Shown: one piece after another, positions 13,299-22,226 of the stretch
Layout of the letters: each line of letters opens with the position of its first letter
Numbering within the stretch: position 1 is the first letter of the stretch
NCBI GenBank assembly: GCA_009774615.1
Contig: VSOC01000016.1
Location: forward strand, 1 to 37,479
Source of the DNA: Lachnospiraceae bacterium
GTDB lineage: Bacteria; Bacillota; Clostridia; Lachnospirales; Lachnospiraceae
Length of the DNA: 37,479 nt
Direction: 5' to 3'
Position numbers and translations under genes: made by a program
Notes under the pieces: generated by a model
Told to the model about the DNA's origin: nothing
Databases searched by the model: none
Seen by the model: only the letters and a program-made list of their open reading frames with translations

Positions 13299-14709
13299 TT
13301 TCTTTTGCTTTTCGTTGAAATACAGCTACAAAAAATCCGTCACACCCGTGTTTTCCCGGCAGAAACTGTACCCAGCCTTCCTTCATCGACGGCTCTCTAA
13401 GTTCCGGCACAAAACGGTCGGTGATATCCACAGCGATAAAGGGATAGTTCGCTAAAAACCACCGGACATTCTCCTGATTTTCCCCCTGGTGAATGGTGCA
13501 GGTGCTGTAAATAAGGGTTCCTCCCGGCCTGACATACTGCCAGATAACGGACAGGATTTCCCTCTGCAAAACGGCAAGTTCTTTTAAAGCTTCTTCATTT
13601 ATTTTCAGCTTGATATCCGGTTTTTTTCCGATAATTCCAAGCCCGGAACAGGGCAGATCCGCCAGGACAATATCGGCTTTTTCCACGGACTTTGGCGTTA
13701 AAATCCTTGCGTCCTGACACACGGCACGGATGTTTTTTAAACCGGTGCGGCGGATATTTTCTTCGATTCGCTCAATCTTTTGCGGCGTCAGATCCCTCGC
13801 CTCCACCATGCCCGTTCCAGAGAGCCTATCTGCCATATGAAGGCTTTTTCCGCCGGGAGCCGCGCACACATCCAGGATATAATCGCCGCTTTGCGGGTCT
13901 GTGGCCTCCCCAGCCAGCACGGAACTTACATCCTGCACCTGAAGCCAGCCGCGGGAAAACGCCTCCAGTCCTTCCAGATAATCATAGTGGGAAAGCTGTA
14001 AAACCTTGGATGAATAAGGAGATTTTTTCCAGGAAACATTCTGCCGGCGAAGGCTGTTTTCAATCTCCTCCATCGAAGCTATGGACTGGTTACAGCGCAC
14101 ACTGACTTGATTTTCTTTAAAAAACGCCAGGATGGTTTTTTTTGTTTCCTCCCAGCCCAGTTCCTTGATCCACAGACAGAGAAGCCACGGTGGAAGGGAG
14201 GACACCAGAGAAACCTCCGAAAGAAAGGCAGAAAAAACAGACGGATTCTTCCTGTCCGGCAAATCCATCTTCTGTAAATTTTGCGGGTCAAGTTCATCAA
14301 GAAGCTGCTCCTTTTCCCGGGAAACCGATCGCAGAACCCCATTGACAAACCCCTTTAAACCGACAAACTTCCTCTTTACGGCAAGCTTTACCGCCTCATT
14401 GCACACGGCAGAATCCGGCACCCGATCCATAAAGAGTATCTGGTAGACCGACATCCGCAAAACCGTGCGGATAAAAGGCTTCATCTTTTCCACCTTCGTC
14501 TTTGCATAGCGGTTGAGAATCGCGTCAATGGAAAGCAGGTGCTCTAAAGTTCCGTCCGTCGTCCGCGTGATAAAGGCTCTTTCCGTTTTATCCAGAAACT
14601 GGTATTTATCCAGGGCCTGGCGAAGAATAACATGGCTGTAAGCGCCCTTTTCCAAAATTTCGGTCAGAATATCGGCAATCAGTTCACGACTGTTTATGCT
14701 ATTGGTCAT
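13288..14709 (-). CDS. rsmB: 16S rRNA m5C967 methyltransferase
   Basis: RsmB methylates C967 of 16S rRNA. An N-terminal NusB-like RNA-binding domain (about residues 1-135, with FVNGVLRSV near its end) is followed by a Rossmann SAM-dependent domain. Motif I is DVCAAPGGKSLHMA. The two catalytic Cys are in ADLPCSGLGIIGKKPD and YSTCTIHQGEN. The longest frame begins with a TTG at 14727 that is part of TTGGAGG; the ATG at 14709, 11 bases after GGAGG, is the better start and gives 473 residues. It overlaps the end of the YugP-type peptidase gene by 11 bases and the start of rlmN by 11 bases. Confidence 0.94.
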   Translation of the reverse strand: MTNSINSRELIADILTEILEKGAYSHVILRQALDKYQFLDKTERAFITRTTDGTLEHLLSIDAILNRYAKTKVEKMKPFIRTVLRMSVYQILFMDRVPDSAVCNEAVKLAVKRKFVGLKGFVNGVLRSVSREKEQLLDELDPQNLQKMDLPDRKNPSVFSAFLSEVSLVSSLPPWLLCLWIKELGWEETKKTILAFFKENQVSVRCNQSIASMEEIENSLRRQNVSWKKSPYSSKVLQLSHYDYLEGLEAFSRGWLQVQDVSSVLAGEATDPQSGDYILDVCAAPGGKSLHMADRLSGTGMVEARDLTPQKIERIEENIRRTGLKNIRAVCQDARILTPKSVEKADIVLADLPCSGLGIIGKKPDIKLKINEEALKELAVLQREILSVIWQYVRPGGTLIYSTCTIHQGENQENVRWFLANYPFIAVDITDRFVPELREPSMKEGWVQFLPGKHGCDGFFVAVFQRKAKENDE

Positions 14710-15421
14710 GATCTTTATGTCCTCCAAAAAGTATCAGCAGGCGGAAAAGCTGAAGAACAGAAGCGGTTGCCCCCGCCACATAGGTCAGGGCTGCTGCCTG
14801 TAAAACCTGTCTGGCCTGCCGGGTTTCTTCTTCCATCAGCATTCCGCTGTCGGTTAAAATACGCAAAGCCCTGGCTGAAGCATTAAACTCTACCGGGAGG
14901 GTAATGATCTGAAAGAGCACCGCCAGTCCGAACATAAAAATCCCGATTTTTAAAAGCGGCGCAAATCCGCCCAGGAATATCCCGATAAGAATTAACGGCA
15001 GGGAGAGCCGGCTTCCGAAATTCGCCACGGGAACCAGTGCCGCCCGTATCCGCAGAGGTTCATAACCTTTGGCATCCTGGATCACATGGCCGCACTCATG
15101 CGCCGCCACGCCGATAGCGGAAATCGAGGATGAACCGTACACCGATTCGGACAGATTCACCGTCCTCGATCGCGGATCATAGTGATCCGTTAAGTTTCCC
15201 GGAACCTGGCACACAGACACCCCGTAAATTCCGTTAAGACTTAAAATCCTCCTGGCCACATCGGCCCCGGTCATCCCGCAGCGTGCAAAGCTTACCGCAT
15301 ACCGGTTAAAAATCTTGTTCACCCTGGCCGATGCCGCCATGGAAAGCACTGCACCGATAATCACCAAAAGATACGTCCAGTCAAAGCTGAAATAACCGTA
15401 CCTGTATCCTCCGTATTGCAT
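14699..15421 (-). CDS. yugP: YugP-type zinc-dependent membrane metallopeptidase
   Basis: The 240-residue protein has an N-terminal transmembrane segment (about 16-32), a soluble region with the zinc-binding HECGH at residues 108-112, and two further hydrophobic segments (about 130-175), with the last helix near the C-terminus. This is the pattern of the neutral zinc metallopeptidase 2 family, represented by B. subtilis YugP. The active site should face the membrane or cytoplasm; the natural substrate is unknown. It sits between fmt and rsmB, a place where Bacillus has no such gene, and its stop overlaps rsmB. AAAGGAG precedes the ATG. Confidence 0.9.
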   Translation of the reverse strand: MQYGGYRYGYFSFDWTYLLVIIGAVLSMAASARVNKIFNRYAVSFARCGMTGADVARRILSLNGIYGVSVCQVPGNLTDHYDPRSRTVNLSESVYGSSSISAIGVAAHECGHVIQDAKGYEPLRIRAALVPVANFGSRLSLPLILIGIFLGGFAPLLKIGIFMFGLAVLFQIITLPVEFNASARALRILTDSGMLMEEETRQARQVLQAAALTYVAGATASVLQLFRLLILFGGHKDHDQ

Positions 15422-15481
15422 TACCCGATTCTCCTTTCAAGATTAATGCCGTTACACACGGCCCGGAGTATAGTTAAACAT

Positions 15482-16429
15482 TTACTTTTCAGAAGAAACA
15501 AAGGATAATACCGTTCCTTCTTCTACCGGATAACCGCGAAGGAATGCCCCGGCATCCATCCGTTTCTTTCCTTCCAACTGCAAAGAGGTTATGGCAAGCG
15601 TCCCCTTTCCGGTTTTAACGAACAAATCATCCTTTTTGGCCCTGACCACACATCCGGGCTTCCCTTCATACTCTTCTTCTAACACCCTCGCCTGCCAGAT
15701 CTTTAAGGTTTTGCCGTCCAGACCGGTGTAAGCGCTGGGCCACGGATTTAGGCCCCGGATCAGCCGCTCCAGTTCGACGGCAGTTTTCTCCCAGTCCATC
15801 TTTCCCAGAGCCTTGGTCAGCATTTTGGCGTAACAGGTGTTTTCCTCGGTCTGCGGTTCGGGGGTAAGCAGACCCTTTTCCAGTTTTTCAAGGGTAGAAA
15901 GAATCAGTTCTCCCCCGGCTGCGCTGAGTTTGTCGTGAAGGCTTCCCCCGGTTTCATCCGGATCAATGGGAACAACACGCTTCTCCAGCATATCTCCGGT
16001 ATCCAGCCCCGCGTTCATCTGCATCGTCGTAATTCCCGTTTCTTTCTCTCCGTCGATAATCACCCACTGAATAGGTGCTGCACCACGGTATTTCGGCAGA
16101 AGCGAGGCGTGAATATTGATGCAGCCGTAAGCAGGGATATCCAGAAGCCTCTGCGGAAGGATCTGTCCGAAAGCAGCAACAACGATAACCTCCGGATTTA
16201 GGTCTTTAAGCTGCTGTAAAAATCCTTCTTCTCTTACCTTCGCCGGCTGGTACACGGGAATATCCAGTTCCAGCGCCGCTTCTTTTACCGGCGTCATCTG
16301 CACGGCTTTACCGCGGCCCTTAGGCTTATCCGGCTGGGTAACTACGGCGGTTACCTTATGTCCCCCCTCCACCAGCGCCCGTAATGCCGGCACAGAAAAA
16401 TCCGGCGTACCCATAAAAATAATGTTCAT
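15482..16429 (-). CDS. fmt: methionyl-tRNA formyltransferase
   Basis: Fmt puts a formyl group from 10-formyl-THF on initiator Met-tRNA. MGTPDFSVPAL opens the protein. The catalytic core shows INIHASLLPKYRGAAPIQW with the essential Asn and His, and DTGDM with the essential Asp. The C-terminal OB-like tRNA-binding domain begins near residue 205. The 315 residues are standard. The gene starts six bases after the stop of def, with its Shine-Dalgarno sequence inside the end of def, so attachment and removal of formyl groups are co-expressed. Upstream fhs supplies the 10-formyl-THF. Confidence 0.97.
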   Translation of the reverse strand: MNIIFMGTPDFSVPALRALVEGGHKVTAVVTQPDKPKGRGKAVQMTPVKEAALELDIPVYQPAKVREEGFLQQLKDLNPEVIVVAAFGQILPQRLLDIPAYGCINIHASLLPKYRGAAPIQWVIIDGEKETGITTMQMNAGLDTGDMLEKRVVPIDPDETGGSLHDKLSAAGGELILSTLEKLEKGLLTPEPQTEENTCYAKMLTKALGKMDWEKTAVELERLIRGLNPWPSAYTGLDGKTLKIWQARVLEEEYEGKPGCVVRAKKDDLFVKTGKGTLAITSLQLEGKKRMDAGAFLRGYPVEEGTVLSFVSSEK

Positions 16430-16435
16430 GCTTAT

Positions 16436-16924
16436 TTACCCTTCCTCTTCTTCCTCGGCTACATCTTCCACATCTTTTAACTCTCCTTCCACCAGATCCA
16501 CATACAGGCCGCCGTGGAGATGATCGCATTCATGGCAGATGGCCCGCGCTAAAAGATCGTCGGCTTCCAGTTCAAATACCTCCATATTTTCATCAAATGC
16601 CCGTACCTTGATATGTGCAGGACGTGTTACCTTCCCGGTCTTTCCCGGCACGCTAAGACAGCCTTCATATTCTGTTAAGCTGCCTTCGGTTTCTAAGATT
16701 TCCGGGTTAATCATCACATACTGATTCCCATCATCCACATCAATCACCACAACCTGTTTTAATATGCCCACCTGCGGCCCGGCAAGTCCCACGCCGTTTG
16801 CCTCGTACATCGTTTCAAACATATCGTCAATCAACTGCTGTATCCGCGGAGTAACGGCTGTGATTGGCTTACAGTTCTTTCTTAACAGGTCATCACCCAA
16901 AACTCTTATCTGTCTAACTGCCAT
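16436..16924 (-). CDS. def: peptide deformylase
   Basis: Def removes the N-formyl group from nascent proteins and is a metalloenzyme. All three family motifs are present: GVGLAGPQVG at about 44-53, EGCLSVPG with metal ligand Cys89, and HECDH at 131-135 with two His ligands and catalytic Glu132. The preceding residue is Cys in place of the common Gln. It ends in a strongly acidic tail (DVAEEEEEG), slightly longer than in many homologues. It follows priA after 85 bases and is closely followed by fmt. Confidence 0.96.
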   Translation of the reverse strand: MAVRQIRVLGDDLLRKNCKPITAVTPRIQQLIDDMFETMYEANGVGLAGPQVGILKQVVVIDVDDGNQYVMINPEILETEGSLTEYEGCLSVPGKTGKVTRPAHIKVRAFDENMEVFELEADDLLARAICHECDHLHGGLYVDLVEGELKDVEDVAEEEEEG

Positions 16925-17008
16925 AATCCTTGCTGCTTCCTTTCCTTATGCATCTGTAGTCGTCGTTCGCCGAACCGGCAGTAAAGCTTTTGCCCGGTAA
17001 ACGTACAG

Positions 17009-19273
17009 CTAACAAAAATCAAACTGCACATTCACCTTCCCCGCCTCGTCCATCTGCTTAAGCAGTTCCTCGGTTCGGTTTCTGATTTGTATTAGTATAG
17101 CATAATTTTCGCTCTTCATATAGATGATTTTTCTAAATATATCATTCAATTTATACACGGGGGCATTTACCGGCCCGATAACCTGAAGCTGCCCGTTTTC
17201 CCCTGCGTCCTTCTCCCAGGTTAAAATCAGGCGGGAAGCTTTGCCCATAGCTGTTTCGGCAAGGGTTTCATCCTCTGCCCCGACCATCAGCGTCATCATT
17301 GCACAGACCGGAGGATAGTGCAAAAGCTTACGGTATTCCAGTTCCCTTTTGCAGAAGCCCTCATAGTCCTGAGCCGCTGCCGCCTCGATACAGTAATGTT
17401 TCGGGCTGTAGGTCTGAATAACCACATCGCCCTGACGTTCGTCCCGCCCCGCCCGTCCCGCCGCCTGGGTCAGAAGCTGAAACGGCCTCTCGCTGCACTG
17501 ATAGTCCGAGGCATAGAGGGATAAATCCGCTGCCAGGATACCGACCAGAGTCACTGCCGGAAAATCATGCCCTTTGACAATCATCTGCGTTCCGATTAAG
17601 ATATCGGCCTCCCCGGCACCAAACGCAGCGATAATCTCCTCATGCCCGCCCTTTTTTGACGTTGTATCCAAATCCATGCGCAGTACCCGGGCCTGAGGAA
17701 AGACTTCACGCACCATGGCTTCTACCTTCTGCGTCCCCGTTCCAAACGGGGCAAGATAGGGAGAGCCGCAGGACGGGCAGGTTTTGGGACGCGGGATATG
17801 ATAGCCGCAGTAATGACAGATTAGCTGGTTTTCCTGCCCCTGTTCCCGGTGAAGGGTCAGAGTTACGTCACAATGCGGGCATTTGATGGCTTCCCCGCAG
17901 TTACGGCAGGATAAGAAGCGGGAATAACCCCTGCGGTTTAAAAAAAGCATAACCTGTTCCTTCTTCTTCAGCCGATCTTCGATAAGCGCCGCCAAGTTCC
18001 TGGAAAAAATCGAGCGGTTTCCCTCCTGCAGTTCCCGGCGCATGTCCACCACCTGAATCTGCGGCAGTACACTGTTTGCCTTGGCCCTGCGGTTAATCTT
18101 AAAATAGCCGTAAATCCCATGCATGGCTTTGACATAGGATTCTAAGGAAGGGGTAGCCGAACCCAAAACCACACTTGCCCCGCTTAAGGAGGCGCGGTAA
18201 AGCGCCGTTTCTCTGGCATGGTAGCGGGGCGTGATTTCGCTCTTATATGCGCCCTCATGCTCCTCATCCATAATAATCAGACCAAGACTGCGAAACGGAG
18301 TAAAAAGCGCGGATCGCGGGCCAATCATAATAGGAATTTCCCCGTTTCTGGCCCGCTCAAACTGCTCATACCTCTCCCCGGCAGACAATCGGGAGTTAAT
18401 AAAGGAAACCTGGCTGCCAAACCTGCGGCAGAAGCGCATAACGGTCTGGTAGGTCAGGGCAATTTCCGGAATCAACAGAATGACCTGTTTTCCCAGACTG
18501 CGGACATAGTCAATTAACTCCATATAAATCTCGGTCTTCCCGCTTCCGGTAATCCCATGGAGAAGGTAGGTTTTTCGGATACCCTCGTCATAATCTTTTT
18601 TTATCTGCAAAACCACCTGCTGCTGCTCTGCATTCAGGGTAAGTCCCTCTTCCTCCCATCCGCCCTCCTTGCTCTGCACATAACTTTCTGCCGGATTGCG
18701 TACAAGGGAACGGGAATCCACCATAAGAATTCCTTTTTCTTCCAATGGCTTGATCGTTGCCCGGGTAATATTCATCTGGTTCGCCAGAAGTTCCATGGGA
18801 ATCCCGTTCGTTGCTAAAAATGCCCGCAGAAGCCTCTCTCTTGCCCTGTACTTCTTTCGGGCAGCTTCCTTAATCAGCCGGTTTAATTCCTCCCGATCCA
18901 CAAGACAAAAAATCCACTGCTTCTTCTGCGGTCTTACCTCCTGCTTCACCGGAAGAACCGTTTTTAACGCCTGGTTCATCGTCGAACCATAGCGCTCCTT
19001 CATCCACCATGCAACCTGAATAAGCTGGGACTCCGCGGAAACACTTCCCTCCAAAATCCCAGCAATCTCCTTAATCTTTTCTCTGTCAATCTCTGCCCGG
19101 TCGGAAACCTCCACCACAAATCCCCGGCGGATATGGTTTCCCCGGCCAAAAGGAACTTCTACCTGGCAGCCCACGGTCAATGTTTCCCGCAGCCTCTGGG
19201 GAATCCGGTACTGAAAAGGCCGATCCACTTTTTCATGTGTAATATCGATAATCACCTGGGCAAACTCCGCCAT
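17009..19273 (-). CDS. priA: primosomal replication restart helicase PriA
   Basis: PriA reloads the replisome at stalled forks as a 3'-5' superfamily 2 helicase. The N-terminal DNA-binding part begins MAEFAQVIIDITHEKVDRPF. The helicase shows Walker A GITGSGKTEIY, DEEH and the GSATPSLES motif. Eight zinc-binding Cys follow in two clusters (CRNCGEAIKCPHC and CHYCGYHIPRPKTCPSCG). The RecA-like second half ends with GRAGRDERQGDV. The longest frame starts at 19294 with GTG, but the ATG at 19273 has GGAGG five bases before it and gives the typical N-terminus, 754 residues. It lies 27 bases after murF. Confidence 0.96.
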   Translation of the reverse strand: MAEFAQVIIDITHEKVDRPFQYRIPQRLRETLTVGCQVEVPFGRGNHIRRGFVVEVSDRAEIDREKIKEIAGILEGSVSAESQLIQVAWWMKERYGSTMNQALKTVLPVKQEVRPQKKQWIFCLVDREELNRLIKEAARKKYRARERLLRAFLATNGIPMELLANQMNITRATIKPLEEKGILMVDSRSLVRNPAESYVQSKEGGWEEEGLTLNAEQQQVVLQIKKDYDEGIRKTYLLHGITGSGKTEIYMELIDYVRSLGKQVILLIPEIALTYQTVMRFCRRFGSQVSFINSRLSAGERYEQFERARNGEIPIMIGPRSALFTPFRSLGLIIMDEEHEGAYKSEITPRYHARETALYRASLSGASVVLGSATPSLESYVKAMHGIYGYFKINRRAKANSVLPQIQVVDMRRELQEGNRSIFSRNLAALIEDRLKKKEQVMLFLNRRGYSRFLSCRNCGEAIKCPHCDVTLTLHREQGQENQLICHYCGYHIPRPKTCPSCGSPYLAPFGTGTQKVEAMVREVFPQARVLRMDLDTTSKKGGHEEIIAAFGAGEADILIGTQMIVKGHDFPAVTLVGILAADLSLYASDYQCSERPFQLLTQAAGRAGRDERQGDVVIQTYSPKHYCIEAAAAQDYEGFCKRELEYRKLLHYPPVCAMMTLMVGAEDETLAETAMGKASRLILTWEKDAGENGQLQVIGPVNAPVYKLNDIFRKIIYMKSENYAILIQIRNRTEELLKQMDEAGKVNVQFDFC

Positions 19274-19299
19274 CTTTTCCTCCATACGGTGCACTCATC

Positions 19300-20703
19300 C
19301 TAACTGCTGCTTTCCGGAAATACTTCCCGCACTACTGCATGCAGTCCCATACTGTTCGAGCCTTTAAACAACACGGCGTCCCCCGGCTTTACATTCTCGC
19401 GCAGCCATAAAACCAGTTCTTCCCTGTCCAAAACATAAATAAAATCCGCTTTTTTTGGTAAATTCTTACATTCTTTCTGCGCCTGCTTTCCGATTTCCCC
19501 GGCCAGTTCCCCAAAAAGAACCACGCTGTCCACCGGATGCCCCGCCAGAAAGCTTCCCACTTCCCGGTGATATCCGACTTCCTCCAAACCAAGCTCTTTC
19601 ATATCGGCAAGGACAGCCACCCGCGCCCCCTTAACCGGCACGTCGCAGAGCACGCCGATTCCAGCTTTCATGGATACCGGGCTGGCATTATAGGAATCGT
19701 CAATAACCTGGATTTCTCTCTCCTTAAATATTCTCTGTCTGCCCTTTGCCCCGTAAAATCCGGCCAGCGCTGCTGCCGCCTCTTCCATGGGAATGCCGTT
19801 TTCCCGTGCCACAGCCAGGGCTGCCATGGCATTGCTTATCATATGGTTTCCAAAGACGGAAAGCTTAACCTTTGCCTTGGTATTCCTCTTCTTATCCCAG
19901 GCCGCAAACACAGGATAACCCTCTTCTTTTCCTATATCCACCGCCTGATAGTCGCAGTTATCCCCTATTCCGTAGGCGATCTTCTGACATCCCTCTTTTG
20001 CCTTAACCTTGCGCAGAAAAGTATCATCTCCGTTGACAAAAAGGATTCCGCCCTCCTTCATCCCTTCCTGGATTTGAAGCTTTTCTTTACAGATATTTTC
20101 CTGCGAGCCAAGCTGCCCGATATGGGCCACACCGATATTGGTCATCACGGCCTGGTTCACCCGGGCAATGCGGGCAATACGGCACATCTCCCCGGGTTCG
20201 CTCATCCCCAGTTCAATAACGCCGATTTCATCCTCCGAACCAATCTCGGAAAGTGTAACCGGCACCCCTACCTGGCTGTTATAATTTCCGGGCGTCTTAT
20301 ACACCCGGTAACGGGCCGAGAGTGCCGCTGCAATCATCTCCCTGGTTGTCGTCTTTCCCACACTTCCGGTAATGCCCACCAGGGGAAGGGGATTTCTTTC
20401 CCGGAAAAAGCTTCCTATCCTCTGCAATGCCGCTTTCGTATCATCCACGGCAATCCAGGCTTTTTCTCCCTGGGCAAAACGGTGTTCACTGGTCAGCACC
20501 GCTCCGGCCCCGGCCAAAAGCACCTGCGGGATAAAATCATGCCCATCCTTCCTTGCTCCGACAAGAGGGACGAATAAGTCCCCCTCGCCGACCTGCCGCG
20601 AATCCAGCCGTATATGCAAAAGCCTGTCATTAAGATTTCCGCACAGCAAATGCCCCCCGCAGGCTTTCGTGATATCCCCTACCGTAATCCTTTCCATTCC
20701 CAT
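19300..20703 (-). CDS. murF: UDP-MurNAc-tripeptide--D-Ala-D-Ala ligase
   Basis: MurF adds D-Ala-D-Ala to complete the cytoplasmic UDP-MurNAc-pentapeptide. The N-terminal domain has the Mur-family RLDSRQVGEGDLFVPLVG. The ATP site is GITGSVGKTTTREM, and the central domain has ELGMSEPGEM and the later NSQVGVP-type block. DDSYNASPVSMKAGI is a strong MurF-specific signature, and GSNSMGLH ends the C-terminal domain. Length is about 467. It begins nine bases after the stop of murE. Two ATGs are possible (20703 and 20697); AGGA stands four bases before the first and ten before the second. Confidence 0.96.
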   Translation of the reverse strand: MGMERITVGDITKACGGHLLCGNLNDRLLHIRLDSRQVGEGDLFVPLVGARKDGHDFIPQVLLAGAGAVLTSEHRFAQGEKAWIAVDDTKAALQRIGSFFRERNPLPLVGITGSVGKTTTREMIAAALSARYRVYKTPGNYNSQVGVPVTLSEIGSEDEIGVIELGMSEPGEMCRIARIARVNQAVMTNIGVAHIGQLGSQENICKEKLQIQEGMKEGGILFVNGDDTFLRKVKAKEGCQKIAYGIGDNCDYQAVDIGKEEGYPVFAAWDKKRNTKAKVKLSVFGNHMISNAMAALAVARENGIPMEEAAAALAGFYGAKGRQRIFKEREIQVIDDSYNASPVSMKAGIGVLCDVPVKGARVAVLADMKELGLEEVGYHREVGSFLAGHPVDSVVLFGELAGEIGKQAQKECKNLPKKADFIYVLDREELVLWLRENVKPGDAVLFKGSNSMGLHAVVREVFPESSS

Positions 20704-20712
20704 CACTTCCTG

Positions 20713-22185
20713 TCAAACATTCTTCTGCCCGATTGCAGGCAGTACTTCTTCAATCACTTCCCGATCCAGAAAATGCGTCCGCACACCGTTCACTTCCTGA
20801 TAGTCCTCATGTCCCTTCCCGATCACGGCTATCATATCGCCTTTTTCGGCATGGGTAACGGCATAGCGGATAGCTTCCCGGCGGTCGGGAATCTCCACAT
20901 ACTCCCCGCCGGTGGGAATAAGCGCCGACTTAATATCCGAAAGAATATCCTCAACCTTCTCAAACCTGGAATTATCCGCCGTTAAAATACTGAAATCGGC
21001 AAGCTTTCCAGCCGTTTCTCCCATGGCATATCTGCGCTCCTTTGCCCGGTTTCCGCCGCAGCCAAAAACCACAACCAGGCGTTTCGGATGATAGTCACGC
21101 AGGGTATTTAAAAGGCTTTCCATACTTACAGCATTGTGCGCATAGTCAATAATCACCTTATAATCTTCTGAGGCAAAGGCTATCTCCATCCGTCCGTCCA
21201 CATGGATTTTTTCCAGGGCGGCTGTCAGCGTATTTGCCGGAAGCCCTAAAAGACTGCAGACGCTGAGCGCCGCCATGGCATTGGACACATTGAATTTTCC
21301 CGGAAGTCCTACGCGAACCGTTCCGGAAACTTTGCCCTTCATGGCAAATTCCAGCCCTACAAAATCCTTCTCGGCAAGATAGCGGATATTTTCTGCCTGG
21401 AAATCCGCCGGATGCATTAAACTGTAAGCGTAGACCGGACAAAGCCCGTGTTTTGCCGCCTTCATCACCAGCTCGTCGTCCTGATTGGCGATTCCTGTCA
21501 GGCACTGCTTAAAAATCATGGATTTACAGTGAAAATATTCCTCAAAGTTTTCATGTTCGTCCGGCCCGATATGATCCGGGGAAATATTGATAAATATTCC
21601 GTAACTGAATAAAATCCCGTCTGTCCGGTGCATTTTTACGGCCTGGGAAGAAACCTCCATCACCATATATTCGCATCCTGCTTCCAGCATCCGTGAAAAA
21701 TACTGGTGAAGCTGATAGGATTCCGGCGTGGTATTTCTCGTCGGCTCGAAGGTTCCGGGAAAATATACCCCGTTCGTGCCAATCATGCCCACCTTTTTCC
21801 CGCAGGCTTCCAGAATCGTCTTGATCATATGGGTCGTCGTCGTCTTGCCTTTAGTTCCGGTCACTCCGATCGTTACCATCTTCCTGTCCGGAAAACCAAA
21901 CCGGGCAGCCGAAATATGCGCCAGGGCTTCTCTCCCGTTCTCCACCATAACCACCGTGGCATCCGCAGGAAGCGCAATGGGCCGTTCCGTAACAAACACC
22001 CGCACCCCTGCCGCATAAACCTGGGAACAAAATTCATGGGAATCCACCCGGCTTCCCGCCATGCACACAAACACCGCTCCCGGACAAGCCTTCCGGGAAT
22101 CGTAAACCACTTCGCTGACCTGAACCTCCAGACTTCCCTGAAGCACCTGACAGCGTATATCCTCCAGCCAATCCTTAAACATCAT
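20713..22185 (-). CDS. murE: UDP-MurNAc-tripeptide synthetase MurE-type
   Basis: MurE adds the third stem residue to UDP-MurNAc-L-Ala-D-Glu. The N-terminal domain carries VVYDSRKACPGAVFVCMAG. The ATP site is GVTGTKGKTTTTHMIK, followed by TNGVYFPGTFEPTRNTTPES and EVSSQAVKMHRTDG. The C-terminal domain has FGCGGNRAKERRYAMGETAG and GKGHEDYQEV. The specificity loop at about 404-407 reads DNSR, where meso-diaminopimelate enzymes usually have DNPR. The amino acid added is therefore not certain; I recall related clostridial MurE paralogues with DNSR. The gene begins the murE-murF pair, 41 bases after fhs, with GGAGGGAGGG ten bases before the ATG. Length is 490 residues. Confidence 0.92.
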   Translation of the reverse strand: MMFKDWLEDIRCQVLQGSLEVQVSEVVYDSRKACPGAVFVCMAGSRVDSHEFCSQVYAAGVRVFVTERPIALPADATVVMVENGREALAHISAARFGFPDRKMVTIGVTGTKGKTTTTHMIKTILEACGKKVGMIGTNGVYFPGTFEPTRNTTPESYQLHQYFSRMLEAGCEYMVMEVSSQAVKMHRTDGILFSYGIFINISPDHIGPDEHENFEEYFHCKSMIFKQCLTGIANQDDELVMKAAKHGLCPVYAYSLMHPADFQAENIRYLAEKDFVGLEFAMKGKVSGTVRVGLPGKFNVSNAMAALSVCSLLGLPANTLTAALEKIHVDGRMEIAFASEDYKVIIDYAHNAVSMESLLNTLRDYHPKRLVVVFGCGGNRAKERRYAMGETAGKLADFSILTADNSRFEKVEDILSDIKSALIPTGGEYVEIPDRREAIRYAVTHAEKGDMIAVIGKGHEDYQEVNGVRTHFLDREVIEEVLPAIGQKNV

Positions 22186-22226
22186 AGGAACAGTGCCCTC
22201 CCTCCTATTTTTTCGTTACTTCCTTG

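Noticed and set aside
19537..20577. 346-codon plus-strand frame opposite murF
   Set aside because: It is long, but entirely antisense to murF with all its motifs intact; composition is His/Pro/Ser-rich and no family is recognisable.
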